This document shows positions 51,923 to 64,000 of a stretch of DNA of 64,000 nucleotides, piece by piece. How positions within the stretch are numbered: the first letter of the stretch is position 1; every line of letters begins with the position of its first letter. Source of the DNA: Panaeolus papilionaceus (lineage: Eukaryota > Basidiomycota > Agaricomycetes > Agaricales); the NCBI GenBank assembly GCA_015501605.1, contig JADNRZ010000001.1, forward strand, positions 2,418,001-2,482,000, read 5' to 3'. The notes beneath the pieces were generated by a model. It worked only from the letters and a program-made list of their open reading frames with translations, made no database searches and had not been told where the DNA came from. Made by a program: the position numbers and the translations under genes.

Positions 51923-53512
51923 ATGATTGAAGATGAAGAGCCAATTGCGGAGCGTCAGCCTTCACCACCTCCACATACCACATTTGCATCACGAGGCATA
52001 CATGTACGACCGTCCCCACCTTGTTTTATATTGGACGAGCTCTAAATGATTGCATCTTCACCTGTTTTGTGTTCTTTCTGTTCAAACGTACCAATACTTT
52101 GCCTCTTGATATAATCTTGGATGGCCAACCCCTGTCCATAACCACACATGCGCATACGATAAAATTAGCCTCCAAACTTCTCTGCGTTCAAGCCCAGAGA
52201 CTACCGCATGCCAACAGCACAAGCAATGAACCACGTTGCATGGAGCTGCGACGGCAAAAAGTTGGCTGCAGTTGGGATAGACAAAGTAGTACGGGTTTGG
52301 CAACCTGATAAAAGTGTATGTGGGGTTCTCTTCTGCACTCTGTTAGTCGGGTTGTATCATCTGGAAACTGACGAGGACCCGCATCTAGATGGATATGAGA
52401 TCAGCAAGCAACTACTCTGGAGGACATAGTGACGATGTTGACTATGTATCTTGGAACCCAACACACCCAGAGCTGTTCTGCTCTTCAAGTCAGAGAGACA
52501 GGCGCTTGGTATTTTGGGATGCGCGACGTACGTCAATGCCATTCCAGCTTCTTTTATTTTGCTAACTTATATCCGCTTGGCTATGCACGACGAACAGAGA
52601 GCAGGTATACTCAACAGGTGTCATTAAAAGTGTCCCCTGTGCAGACAAGCTATGCACCGGATGGTAAATCGTTGCTCTATGTATCAGCAGGCCACCAATT
52701 CTTTTTCGTGACCCATGGAAAGCCTACTCCCGATGCAAAAGAGGAATGGAGGCTCGCAGATAAAGATCCAGTTAGTTTCACCATTTTCTCTTGTCGTTCA
52801 ATTGGGTACTCATCTTATCTGTAGCAAATTGGGTCTCATGCGATTTTCAATCATCTGGGAGACGGGATTGTCGTCACACACCACCAAGAACATACACTGC
52901 GTGTAATGGACTACCCTTCATTACAGGTTAGAGAGAGTCCAGCTGCGCACGTTGGAGGATGCATCGCCTTGGCTTTAGACCCCCGTGGAAGGTGATTCTT
53001 GACTTTGCTCTCGAATCGCAACTATAATGGCTCACGATGTCTACTAAGATACCTCGCTTCAGGAGGGTTGGATTCCATCGTCAATATGTTTGATCTCAAC
53101 GACTGGATATGTGCCAGGACTATCACCGTTTGCGAGTAAGTTGATAACCCTGGCTTATTTCATTGCTCCCATACAAATGTCAACGTGTCAGGTACAATAT
53201 CAACGCTTTGAGCTTCTCATACGACGGGGAATATCTTGCTATCGCGAGTGGAGGAAATCACATCGACATTGTGAGTCCTACTTTGTTTCGTTTTGTTTCT
53301 TGTTTCGTGCAAACCTTACCGGAATCTCACCTTCTCTTCAGTGTGCGACAGAAACTGGAGCACCTCTACATCGCGTCCCGGCACTTGCACCTTCGCCAAC
53401 TGTAACATGGCACCCCTCACGATATGTGATCGCTTATTGTGGGCAGATCAAAGCTCGTGAGGGCGGTCCCCCTGCTGTAGGTCTCGTTAGCCTGTTTGGA
53501 TTAATGGAATAG
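51923..53512 (+). CDS. THO complex subunit 3 (THOC3/TEX1-like WD40 protein)
   Basis: WD40 propeller of the THO/TREX complex, which packages nascent mRNA for export. Recognisable blades: MNHVAWSCDGKKLAAVGIDK with VRVWQPDKS, GHSDDVDYVSWNPTHPELF, TSYAPDGKSLLYVS, VGGCIALALDPRGRYLASGG with IVNMFDL, and INALSFSYDGEYLAIASGG. It ends VSLFGLME. Starting from ATG 51923 (MIEDEEPIAERQPSPPP), a 190-nt first intron joins in phase to PRDYRMPTAQAMNH; this first exon is the least certain. Length is about 360 residues, close to family size. Same direction as the epoxide hydrolase, 225 bp downstream. Confidence 0.82.
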
Positions 53513-54227
53513 CGTCGAAGCGCGGATTTGAGCGAATGAGCACGACACTGGAGTAGAAGTCCTTCCAGAAGTCCCTTAGCAATATCATTTGGGTTGTTGT
53601 CTTTGTATTATCAATGCTTTTGTAACGGATACAGATTTTTATCTAACAGATTGATTCTCGTATTAACGATCTATCTAAGGAACAAATTCTTCTGGTGTAC
53701 GGCGAAGGAAAAGCTGCACTACAACGAAGGAATGTAGCAAAGATTGAAAGAATATGGGGCTTGTGGTATATAACACATTGGGATGGAACGGAAGCAGCAT
53801 AGAGCATAGGGGGGTGGTACATGTGTACGTAGATATAGACAGGTTTATAACAGCTTGGAGGAGGCAGTAACCGGTTACTGGAGAACAAAGACTTTTATGG
53901 GTAAAAACATAGAGCAGAAAGCACAACGACGATAGCAAAGCAAAGTGAGATAACTATGACTAGCAAAGCAAAGCAGAGCAAATGGGAATAGTGATGATAG
54001 TAAGAAGAAAAAAAATCAAGGAACAGAACTAAAACGATATGCAGAATTAGGGGATTGATGGTAGTTGCGGAGTTAAAAAGGAGACAAGTCGGAAAGCAGA
54101 AAAAACGGTCAGAGTAACAAAGAACAAAAGGTAATAAAAATCATGCAAAGCGAAGACCGTGTAAATCATGCGTGATGGATGAGGGTATAGAACAAGGCGG
54201 GATAATCACGAGAGAGGAATGCATGGT
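53513..54227. other. Intergenic, convergent 3' ends
   Basis: 3' UTRs of THO3 (+) and the seven-helix orphan (-). It contains a small repeat of AGCAAAGCAAAG type near 53933-53980. No gene seen. Confidence 0.5.
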
Positions 54228-57200
54228 TTAGTTGTAAAAGTCGTATGAAAAGGCAGCGTGCTCGGATTGTGATGGAGGACGAACAACGACGGCAGGAAGG
54301 ACCTCATTCTGACGGAGAATGCCCCGTTGTTTCGCCGTCTCAGATCTGACCAAAGTCAACTGCTTGAAGTTCTTGTTCTTGGAAGGACTGGCTCGCGGCT
54401 TGACATATGCATTTTCATCCTGAATAGCATTACGAGCTTTTTGTCTCTTTCCAAGTGTAAGAGGACGGATCTCAGCTGGGGCTTGCTTGGTTGAAGCTTG
54501 GGACTGAGTCTCAGTGGCAGGAAGGTTACCACGATCTTGGAGGAGCGTCAGCTGGCGTAGACCTTTGTTCTGGCTTGAGTTGGACGATGTGCGTTTGAGG
54601 TTGGTGGGCTTGCTGACCAAGGGGCGAACGGCATTCGAGGTCCACTGCGTCAACGAAGCAAGTGCAGAAGGCGAAGTCTCAGGTTCGACTGGAACGTTCT
54701 CTTGCAGGGGATACATCTGACTCTCTGGTGACTCTGACTTGATATACCTGATGGTTGAACGACGCTTCTCAGGGAGAGGTGGAGCTGGGCGGTTGGAAGG
54801 CCTCCTCTGCGAAACAGAATTATGAGGGGTACTCTCGGCCTGGGGTCCGGACTCGAGACCTGCCTCGAAGTCTTCAAAGAGAGTGACCGTGGAAGCAGCA
54901 GAAGCAGGAGCCATCTGAGCCACACTGGCAACTGAGGAGCGAGCTGTGTCCACGTCGTGTGGGACATCAGCACGGAGACCTAAAGACCTGGTAGACATGG
55001 AACGCGCGAGTTTGACCTTTGTTGTCTGTCTGTCTTCCTCTTCTTGTACGATGCTAAGAGCAGCCTGATCGGAAGGACCTTCGACGCCAAGAATAGTGTT
55101 GCGGCGGGCAATATCAATGTGGTTTGGAACAGCAGTATAATGTCCAACTTTTTGTTCCAGAACATTGCGGATGTCTGCGCCCCATGTCGCCAATGATTGA
55201 ATGCCTTCTTTTCCGAGACTCAAACTGTTTCATGACACATGTGAGCAAGAAGATATACTATCATTCGAGAGTAACTGACCTGGGCAAGCTGAAGTGATTC
55301 TTCTTGTGTCCAGATTCCTTTCTTGTCCTAGGTCCACGCCTTCGAGCAGGGGTAGAATGAACTTCGGGCGAAGAGAAATCTTCACCGAATTCCGTGAGTT
55401 TCTTCATGGCCTTCATACCCTTGCTCTTGCTCCAAGTTCCAGGAGGGGAGTATTCACCGTTCTTGATCTTCATGTCTTCACCAACCTTGAGACCAGGTAC
55501 CAAAATAGGGAGCACGCCAGCAGTCATAGCGTCAATCTCATTCAAGTCATCGACCTCTTTCTCGTGGAGAGAAAATCCTGAAGAGAAAGACTTCTTGTGC
55601 GCGAGCATGGCCAACCGAGCAGCCCTCACATTGGGAGGAGTTGGGGGCAAGGGGAAAGGTGGTGGTGGGCTGGGGCTGGGATTCCTCGCGTGGGTGGGAG
55701 TGTCTGGAAGGGCAAGGGAAGAAATTGAGCGCGAACGCAAGTGAGAGTTGTGACTTGCGCGTTTGTTGGTTGTGGTACCTGTGGCCGAGCTGACGAGAGT
55801 GCTGGCTCCAACGGAATCACGGTTGCCTCCGTTGCTACCTGGAACGACCATGGTTTGAGCAAGAGCAGAGTAGTGGCGCTCGGCGACCATTATACGTGTT
55901 GCCTGTACCATACTCTCTTCGGCGCCAGAGTAGTGACGTGAGCTTGATTTAGACTTCATCCTGCCGAACTGAACGCTCATATCTGAATTGGGGGTTCCGT
56001 GCACATTAACAGGCAGAGAGTCGTCATTCGCAAATGGGACGGGAGGCATATCCAGCTCGTCATCATCCTCTTCAGGGGGTAATACTGACAGTTTTGGAGT
56101 TGGCTGGAGCATGGTAACGGCCCTGCCAATTCTTCCTTTGCCATCAACGGCATCTCCCTTGGTAAGCCATACATCCCCACTACGACGACCCTCAACTACG
56201 GTCATGCTGCTGGTGCTCCGCTTATAATCAGAGGACCAGCGAGGAGGAATAGTGCTTCCACCGCCAACATGAATAGCAGAAGGGTTGGGTAGGGTTGAGC
56301 CGACGGGGCTATCAAAAAGCCCAGTGGGAACGGGCAGGGGAGAGCCACAAACCAGGTTGATGGCGAGCAGTGGCGCGGACAATGTAATCGAGAGGATAAA
56401 TAAAATCTCGATAGCAGACGAAGGTGGAATCTGTGCAGAATTGAAGATGAGATAGGGTAAAGAAAAGCTCTAAAAATTAAAAAGAGTAAAAAAAGTCAGA
56501 TCCTCAAAAAAGAATGACGAGACGAGATGAACTTACAAGAGGGAGCCAAATTGATACTGACCATCCAATGGCAGGTGCGAGTGAAATGTCAACTGTTGTT
56601 CCGGGAGCGGCAAGGGAAGTCAGGCCGGTTTCACTTCCGTGATGTCCATAACCATATCCTCCAAGCACTTGAGCATCAGCCAATCCAGGAGTGTATGGGC
56701 GAGGAGAAGGTGAAGGAGAGTATGCAGTCTTCTGATAATCCGGGGTGCTGGATGGCACCAGTGTGCCAGTACCTTCAACAGGCTGGCCATGACCATGAGT
56801 CGTTGGATAAGACCACGACGTAAGAGTGGTATGTGAGCCATCGGAAGATGTGAGCCACGAGCTTTGAGAACCCATCCTTGCCTTCTGCTGTTGTCCAAGG
56901 GAGGGCGGCAAAGGAAGGTCGCGTCGGAAAGGGTCGACCTCTGCCAATCCGGCAGAGGTGGGCGACAGAGGACCATAAGGAGAAGGAAGGGGTGGTACTG
57001 GAGGAACTTGGATATCGTTATGTGTCGCGGACCCAAACCAAAACGACGACTTTGCGGGGATCGAACCATGGTTTGCATTTTGGGGGCGTCCTGGGACTTG
57101 GCCGTGGTGAAGAGAGGTCGTGACTGTATGATGAGTGGTAAATGACCATGCAGAAACGGAGTTGCGGCGGGAACCTGGGTTGGATGTAATCCAAGAAGCA

Positions 57201-57947
57201 CCATCACGAAGTGCGTCAATGTCCTCTGTCCCAAAGGATGGTCTGGGTTTGTCTTCTGTCCGTTTGACAGGTGGCCAAGTGTCATCGACATCATGAATTG
57301 GGTTGAGATTCCTCTTGATTACGAACAAGGTGCGAATGAGGCATCCGATGACGATTGTTGCTGCCAATGCAATGACCGCTGAGTATGCAGACAGTCCCAG
57401 AAACAATGTGTTGACCTGCGACCCAGCCAAAACACCAGCAACACTGGTAGATGTAATGACCAGCAATGCTGTGGGACCCCAAATTAACCAATGTTTCGAG
57501 CCAAATGATACCGATTGAGCAAGTCGAACATGAAGAAGGGTGATGATGGCCAGAATGAGAAGACATGTTTGACGAATGGTGACGATGAGCCACAGTCGCA
57601 CAGCAGCGGCAGGATCCGTGGCAATGGCATGTCCTGATGAACCATTTGTTGATTCGTCAATGATTTGCCATATGAAGAGGCCAAGCGCAATGAGATCGAG
57701 AGATGCAAGCCAGAGATGAGCTCTGTCAGATGGAGAAAGAGAACGAAAAGTCGGGAGACCGAATTCAGACTATGAGAAGTGTAAGTATCAACCGAATAGT
57801 GCGCAAGACACAGGATAAACTTACTGGCGACACTCGTTTGCTTAAAGGATGAGGGGGTAAAATTGGGATGATAATACGAAGAACAACGAAAGCAGAGGCA
57901 AGAAAAGAGATGATAGCGAGTACGAGAGCTGGAACGACGGGGATCAT
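54228..57947 (-). CDS. Seven-helix membrane orphan with long loop and disordered tail
   Basis: Unrecognised protein of about 1,150 residues. Hydrophobic segments, in order: VPALVLAIISFLASAFVVL; LASLDLIALGLFIWQII; IRQTCLLILAIITLLHV; IWGPTALLVITSTSVAG; LSAYSAVIALAATIVIGCLI; then after about 240 mostly Ser/Pro/Thr-rich residues, ISLAPAIGWSVSIWLPL; and, across an intron, IEILFILSITLSAPLLAINL. That is seven helices, with the large loop between the fifth and sixth. A 690-residue tail rich in Ser, Pro, Thr and charged residues follows (EEDDDELDMPPVPF, RRRGPRTRKESGHKK). The start ATG at 57947 opens directly on the first helix. Exon joins at 57826, 56540 and 55277 keep frame. The layout resembles a GPCR, but I see no receptor signature, so the role is unknown. 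Confidence 0.75.
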
Positions 57948-59311
57948 AGTTGCAATAATATTTCCTGTAGTTAGTCTTGTCAGTGAGCGTTAAGATTGCG
58001 TAGGCGCGTTAAGGGCGTAAGGCCTTCGTTGGACGTTAAAAACGTTGACGACAGCAAAGATCGCTGCGTCAGTAACGAATCTTGAGGGAAGCTTTGATGA
58101 TGAACAGACAGAGGAGATACAAATTTGAAAAGATTCAGGGAAACTGGAATACCAACTCTTTGTTTGGTCTTTTATTTGGTTATGGTTCAAATATCGTTAG
58201 CAACGCGACAGTCACGTGTGCGCGCCTCTTTCATCTTGTGACTAACTCTCCTTCAGTCACCGCCGACAACAACTCCCGAGTCGAGTCTCGACAATCTATC
58301 TCATCATCTGTAACGTTTTATCCGTGCCGTTCTTGGGCTTGACGAAATACATCGAATGCCAAGTCTATTCAGCTTTTTAAATGCCTCTTATGCCCCTCAA
58401 TCTTGGAGATACTCGACCCCGATGTTCATCCACTCTAGCAAGATGAATTTGGTACCAAGCAATGGGCGATATTTTTCGGATAATTTTACCCCTTCTTGTT
58501 GTACACATACACTACCTTGCGAGGCTCATGGGTATGAATAAATATCTACTCTCAAGCCAAGTGTCTTATGCGGGAGTGATGTGTCCCAATTGACACATCG
58601 GATTCGATACGCTGGCAAAGAAGTTGGAAGATTCGTAGGCAGAGTCATTGAGACCCGCAACACAAGGCGCACGGAACAAGTTTTGCTCTTTTTTGCAGAC
58701 TTTAAAGATTCGAAGGGCGGCCCGAAAGATTTGGCCTTTGCATGACCTAAGAAGACCTAAACTTGAGACCATCCAGATGGTGATGCCTGACTTTGTTAAT
58801 ATGTATAATTTTATATAACCAAAACCCCAGCATTACTCAAGATCTCACATCAGCTGTGCTATAGGCCTGTGGTCTGCTTTAGTCGGTACAACCTCTGCAC
58901 TCTAACTCCCTGAACACGCGAATATCACCACCGAGCTATCCCCGTGGTCAAGATGCTGCCAATTCTTATTTTTACATTCAGTTTCAGTCAGAAATGAAGG
59001 CGCTCACCGTCGGTCCGTCATTCTGAACGACATTTGTGTGACGAATTTTGCCTTGCAAGTATATATATGTTATCTTCCATATGTTCGTCCTGCTGATATC
59101 GCTTACCTTCCGTTGTACAGATGTTAATAGACTGTTCAGAAGCACCGTACATCACGATGTGCGCCGCAATCATGCGGTCACAAAAGGATCTCAAATTCAG
59201 AATAATTCGCTGAATCCTCGCCCCCCTTGTCTCCGTCTCCTTAAATAATGCGATGTTCTTCAGACTTCAGAGCTTCAAACTCCTCCAGCCCTACCCTTTG
59301 GGACCTTCGAA
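57948..59311. other. Intergenic, divergent promoters
   Basis: 1.36 kb between the membrane orphan (-) and the S28 peptidase (+). Near 57985-58025 an imperfect tandem GCGTTAAG...GCGTA motif is repeated. The remaining sequence has no supported gene; TATATATGT at 59060 is a possible TATA-rich stretch. Confidence 0.45.
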
Positions 59312-61698
59312 ATGTCCCTCAGAATCATTTGGCAGCTCGTCGTTGCCCTTGCCCTTGGGTCTCTGGTATCCGCCCATGCTGCAAATGGTGGTTCGAGGCT
59401 CCATAGAAACATGATGGCTCCTCCAACTGTGCCTATGCCATCGACCCCGTCAACGGAGGTCCCTGTCACCAGTCGTAACGGGACCACTCTTCCGCCGTAC
59501 AACACAGTCTACTACTTCGATCAACTTATTGACCACAACAATCCTTCCTTGGGTACATTTAAACAGCGCTTCTGGCATACATGGGAATTCTACGAGCCCG
59601 GTATGAATTGTTATACATGATTTGCGAGTTGTTGATTGACTTGAGCTGGTGATAGGTGGTCCCATTGTACTCATGACACCGGGAGAGACAAGCGCTGATG
59701 GTATGCTAAACTTTTTAAAGCTGAGTCGAACTTATACATAGAACTGATGGACACGTCGCAGGTTATTCTGGCTACCTGGCTAACAGGACTATCACTGGCA
59801 TGATCGGTATGCACATCTCACGAGTGCACATGGCTAATAACTTACATTTGTTCGAAACTTTTAATAGCCCAACAGCAAAATGGCAGTGTTATTGTTCTTG
59901 AACACCGGTTTTATGGCTTGAGCAACCCCTATCCCGATCTGAGTGTCAAAAGCTTCCGTGTGCACACTATACAGCAGGCCATTGACGATCTCGAATATTT
60001 TGCAAAGAATGTCAATCTTCCTCAACCGGATGGTGACAAAGTAACTCCAGACAGGGCACCTTGGGTCTTCGTTGGAGGCAGCTACCCTGGTACTGTATTT
60101 GGCATTTGATGTTAAAGTTTACTAAACAAATAGCATTGTTTCGTGTATAGGTGCACTGGTTAGCTGGTCAGTCGTCAAGTAAGTCATATGGACATCACCT
60201 CCCGGCATCGAAATGATGCATTTAATCTTAACTCCCTTCTAGTAAACCAGGTCTATTCGCTGCTGGTTACGCATCGTCAGCCGTTGTGGAGGCAATACTG
60301 TATGTGTCAACAACTCTCACCATCACATCCATAATAATAACATGTATTTCAGAGACTTTTGGCAATATTTTGAGCCTATAAGACTGAATATGCCCGCCAA
60401 TTGTTCGGCTGATGTTCAAGCCGTCATCTCTTATGTTGACAAGACCTTGTTGAGCGGGAACGGACAGGCCATCCAGAAGCTCAAAGACAACTTTGGCCTG
60501 GGCAACATCTCTCACATCGATGACTTCGCAGGAGCTTGTGAGTACTCCTTCTTATGTCTGCAAAACGCATTCTAATTCTGTTTTTTTCTTTACAAAGTGC
60601 GCAATAATTTGTGGGACTGGCAGTCTCTACAGCCCACATCCGGCAGAAATACTCAATTCTATCGCTTCTGCGACGCTCTCGAGGTCAAAAACGCTGTCTC
60701 TGCAGGAAGTCAAGGCTGGGGACTCGACAACGCATTGACGGCATGGGGTAACTATTGGAAAAATGGTTACTATGATCGACGTGAGTCGATAGGTTGTGTT
60801 TTTGTCTGCGTTGCACACTAATCATTTGACTATCTCAGTCTGCGATGACCAAGATGCCGAGTATGTTGCCTTGTCTTTTCTCTATCTCAATCATGCTAAA
60901 CTTATCCCTGAATAGAACCTGTTTTGGTACCTATGATTCCAGCTTGAACTATTGGACTAATACTACTATCAACAATTCCAATCGTTCGTGGTTCTGGATA
61001 GTGTACGCAAGAATACTCTCCGTCTCTCTCCTTGACACCGATGCCTTTATACAGTTGTAACGAAGTCGGATACTTGCAGGAAGGCGCTCCTTTGGGCAAT
61101 CCCTCTCTTGTCAGCAGAATTGTCACCCCTCTTTATGATATGGTAAGAAGATGCTGAATGAGTTGCGACCGCGTCACTTATTCCACCCACAGAGGCAATG
61201 CAAAATGATGTTCCCAGAAGCCTTCAAAGTTCTTCCGGCCATTCCAAGGACCCTTATAACCAATGCCAAATATAAGGGCTGGGGTGTCTCGGTATCCAAC
61301 GTATTCTTTGCCAACGGCATACGTGCGTCCACGTATGAAATTGCGATATTCCGATATTGAAAAATAACCTCGTTACGTTTTTAATAGGTGACCCTTGGAA
61401 AGAAGCGACACTCTCCACGACGGGTTTGAGACCCAAGGTTTCTAGTCAACACATTGGGCTTGGTGGTGGTTTCCATTGTTCCGACATGAGTCTCGCATCA
61501 GCACAGGCCGACCCCACTATCGCAGCAGTCCAGGCACAAGCGCTTCAGTTTATGAAAGCCACCCTCGCTTCATGGAAGCCAACAGGAAACTCGCCCCCTG
61601 TCAAGGGACCTAAGCCCAAACCCTTCCCCTTCAACCCTCTCCCTATTCCCATGTCTAAACCCATTAACGCTTGGTTTAGGGGTGTCGGCAGATTCTGA
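59312..61698 (+). CDS. Secreted serine carboxypeptidase, S28 family
   Basis: Prolyl-carboxypeptidase/dipeptidyl-peptidase 2-like enzyme acting on proline-containing peptides, here probably secreted. Signal peptide MSLRIIWQLVVALALGSLVSAHA. The fold begins YYFDQLIDHNNPSLGTFKQR, then GGPIVLMTPGE and IVLEHRFYGLSNPYPD. Catalytic residues are visible: Ser in FVGGSYPGALVSW, Asp in ANGIRDPWKEATL and His in GGGFHCSD. The C terminus has a Pro/Lys-rich extension (PVKGPKPKPFPFNPLPIP) beyond the enzyme core. About 11 introns; the junction that creates RDPW is in frame. Start is the first ATG ahead of the signal peptide. Confidence 0.9.
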
Positions 61699-61904
61699 GA
61701 GAGTATATCGATATTTATCGTTTATTAAACGCTTTCTGTTTTGTTTTTTTTACTGCAGATCTTGTATTACGCGTCGATAAAAACGAAGCAATGTACTATT
61801 AGCCAACCCCACCGCATGAAATAGGTGAACCCTTGTAAAAAGGCTACTCTTTCAAGGACGATGTTGATACGAAAAGTCCTCAGCCAGCCCTCGTGGAAGT
61901 ATCA

Positions 61905-63236
61905 TCAATTCGGTCTGTTCATATTGAGAGGGCTTCTGTTGTCACAACGCTGAACTGCCTCCAGCAGAAACTCGAAAAAACGCTCGACCTTGTGAAGGTT
62001 TTAAATTTATCAGCAAATTTATTCGTTGCACTTTATAATTCTTACTTTTAGATTGTCAGCCACTTGACAGTTTTTCCCTGACCTTCCCCAGGAATTATCA
62101 ACAGGAACATATCCCCACACATCAACGACGGTCTGACCCATCGAGTGTGTTCCAATTAGCTCAATGTCTACTCTGTGACGAGTTACCGCAAATAGCGAGG
62201 GATCGGAGATGTACGCAATTGTCAACGCATCGTGTAATGGCGGGCCATCGACAAATCCGAAAGTCGTCTTATACGATTCGGCGAAAAAGCTAATCAAAGT
62301 CGATAACGTGTGGCGGAGGTTCGTTGCAGCTTTGGGGAGAGCAGATCCTACTTCGTCGTTTTGCCAAGTCTGGGGTGCGAGGAGGCGCCGATGAATCTCT
62401 TTGGTGACAATCGCCGTGTGTGTGACGTTGATAGGGACCATGGTCTTCGGGATAGGTACATTGAGAACAATTTGCGAAGCATGCGCTTAATTGTTTTAAA
62501 GTGAGTCAGCGCTCATGTCTATACCTCCCGTATCGCGTGCGTCAGCAGACTTACGATCGCAAAGGATATTATACTCCGCAACTGCTGATCGATTCCCTAG
62601 ACCAACACCACCACCCATAAACACAAACTCCTCGACGCCGTCGAGTAGATCGGGATAGACGCTGACGAAGAGCGCGATGTTCGTCATAGGCCCTGTCGAT
62701 ACAACAATAATTTTGTGTCCAGAGCCGCCGTTCCATAGACCTTTGATCGCCCTCGACATACCCTCCAATGCTCTCGCAGGAGAACCATCCTCATTCTTTG
62801 CAAACCTGGCTAAGACTTCGGGCGCATTGTGGTCCGGTAAGCCCTCCACACCACCAAGACCATCTTCGCCGTGAATTTCGGGATCGTGTTTTGCGGGCAA
62901 GAGCAAGGGTTCCGTTGCACCAGGGTAGACGAGCACGTCTGGCGGGGCGCCAAAAGCAACTAAGCATCGAGCAGCATTTATGGACGTCCATTTACTGTCT
63001 GCATTTCCGTGTGTCTGTCACTCAAATCAGCATCCACGATGCAATTTATCTTCTTGTACCTACAGTAGAAACACCAAGCAAATGGATATTTGGGAGATTT
63101 ACGGCCAGCATGATGGCTGTAGCATCGTCGTGCCCCTGAACAATAATTTCATTCGAATTCGGTTTCGACAATCACCTAGAGAAGGCAAAGGGAAATTATC
63201 ACTTACGGGGTCTACATCTAGCCAGACATACTTCAT
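61905..63236 (-). CDS. Inosine-uridine preferring nucleoside hydrolase
   Basis: Hydrolyses ribonucleosides to base and ribose (purine/pyrimidine salvage). The N-terminal calcium/active-site motif DVDPGHDDATAIMLAV is formed across the first intron. HGNADSKWTSINAARCL, GPMTNIALFVSVYPD, EFVFMGGGVG, AEYNILCDPHASQIV and the active-site His region GPPLHDALTIAY are all family blocks. The last exon adds VERFFEFLLEAVQRC and a TGA at 61905-61907; without this splice the frame would end at 62019 with a short, unrelated tail. Starts at MKYVWLDVDP (63236). Four or more introns, all short. Confidence 0.92.
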
Positions 63237-63577
63237 GGATGCAACTTGGTGATTGAAAGATATGGACGGTATTATGAACAAATTGAGTTGTGGATGGTAG
63301 ATAAGATAAAAACTCGTTGACTCCTCATTTAGTCAATCAAATACTAATTAAAGAAATCAATCCATCTGTAATAAGTTACTGGTGTGAATGTGTAAAGGTT
63401 ATGTATAAAATGTAACCAATAAAGCAGCGATCTAAGTAAGGGTCGTCCTTGAGAGCTACAATGCAAATTCTAAAAAAGGTTATGAAGTAGGGAATTACTC
63501 GGGGAAGTGAAATATTAATCTCGACACAATCCCCTCCAGTTTGAATGAGCCCATGGCCAGGTGAATTATACGATTAT
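63237..63577. other. Intergenic spacer
   Basis: Promoter of the nucleoside hydrolase and 3' side of the gene leaving the window. AT-rich, no gene seen. Confidence 0.5.
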
Positions 63578-64000
63578 TTACAAAAACGGCACATTCTGCA
63601 TCTCACCAGTGGCGAGCAGGTCATCGTCATACGATTCTTCTTCCCCAAGGTCGTTGCCTGCATCCTCTTCATAGTCCGGATCGCCTTCCCCTTGTTCCTC
63701 GTGTTCCTCCTCTTCCTCCTCATCATCGAACTGCATATCATCCAAAGATCCCGGCATACTTGTCATGCTCCTTCTTCTCTCCCTCTTCCTTCGGTGGCCG
63801 TCTACACCAATTTCATCGTCTTCATCATCTGAACTAGCATACGACGATGACGATCCTGGACTCGTACTGCGTCCATATCCGAAGCCCAGTGTCGAGCTCA
63901 ACCTTTCCAATGATGACATTTGGCGAAGGTGTGAGTTGCGATATGGATCACGGTCTGAGCCTTCATCTTGTCCGTCCGCTGTCGACGACATTGAATTCTG
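63578..64000 (-). CDS. C-terminal part of an acidic protein (partial, runs off the window)
   Basis: Open frame from the window edge to a stop at 63578. An ATG at 63991 could start it, but the frame stays open to the edge, so I treat it as partial. The visible 140 residues are hydrophilic: a Ser-rich block (SSLERLSSTLGFGYGR, STSPGSSSSYASSDDEDDE), a basic patch (RRKRERRRS), a long acidic run (DDEEEEEEHEEQGEGD) and a tidy end (LLATGEMQNVPFL). I considered a phosphatase-associated SAPS protein, but nothing in this fragment proves it. Confidence 0.55.
   Translation of the reverse strand, partial: QNSMSSTADGQDEGSDRDPYRNSHLRQMSSLERLSSTLGFGYGRSTSPGSSSSYASSDDEDDEIGVDGHRRKRERRRSMTSMPGSLDDMQFDDEEEEEEHEEQGEGDPDYEEDAGNDLGEEESYDDDLLATGEMQNVPFL

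Noticed and set aside
58890..58960. tRNA-like start GGGGATAGCTCGGTGGT on the minus strand
   Set aside because: No matching 3' acceptor stem and no T-loop consensus downstream.

Overview
This is a eukaryotic, fungal window. Genes are packed tightly on both strands and cut by many short (about 45-70 bp) GT-AG introns. Several proteins have a basidiomycete character, such as a TOM20-SET architecture, a Barentsz/EJC factor, a KDM5 demethylase and large Ser/Pro-rich orphan proteins. An Agaricomycete (mushroom-forming basidiomycete) is the best guess. I saw no bacterial features, no CRISPR, no convincing tRNA or rRNA and no intact transposon. All coordinates are spliced CDS spans from start codon to stop codon. 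For most genes I checked by hand that exon phases join in frame.

Layout, left to right: TOM20/SET (119-2577, +); orphan with a cysteine-pair N terminus (3188-6125, -); CLPTM1-type membrane protein (6468-9373, -); a 2 kb intergenic region with a duplicated promoter element; 14-3-3 (11372-12315, +); GPI inositol-deacylase BST1 (12675-15871, +); metacaspase with a mini-exon proline-rich prodomain (16222-18927, +); KDM5/JARID1 histone demethylase (20016-26147, +); secreted sedolisin (26971-29584, +); Hep59/TLS1 splicing factor (29667-30843, -); ARO8-like aminotransferase with an in-frame TGA (31505-33502, +); orphan (33824-35529, -); dynein light intermediate chain (35852-37803, -) divergent from TIP41 (37948-39101, +); TAF12 (39288-41074, -) divergent from RRS1 (41278-42423, +); TFIIB (42664-43818, -); a small ORF (44221-44499, +); acidic orphan (44661-46272, -); Barentsz (47392-49884, -); epoxide hydrolase (50354-51697, +); THO3/TEX1 (51923-53512, +); a seven-helix membrane orphan (54228-57947, -); secreted S28 serine peptidase (59312-61698, +); inosine-uridine nucleoside hydrolase (61905-63236, -); and the C-terminal part of an acidic protein leaving the window (63578-64000, -).

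This is mostly a core housekeeping neighbourhood rather than an accessory island. Many genes serve nuclear gene expression: KDM5 (chromatin), TAF12 and TFIIB (initiation), THO3 (mRNP export), Hep59 (splicing), Barentsz (exon junction complex) and RRS1 (ribosome assembly). Others handle signalling and trafficking: 14-3-3, TIP41, DLIC, BST1 and CLPTM1. Two secreted peptidases, S53 and S28, are the nutritional genes.

The most interesting signals are a probable splice switch between plain TOM20 and a TOM20-SET fusion; a run of seven symmetric phase-2 mini-exons building the metacaspase prodomain; a nonsense codon inside an otherwise intact aminotransferase; a duplicated CAYGTGA/ACAACCCTCTGCCC module upstream of 14-3-3; and a membrane orphan with a GPCR-like layout of seven helices.
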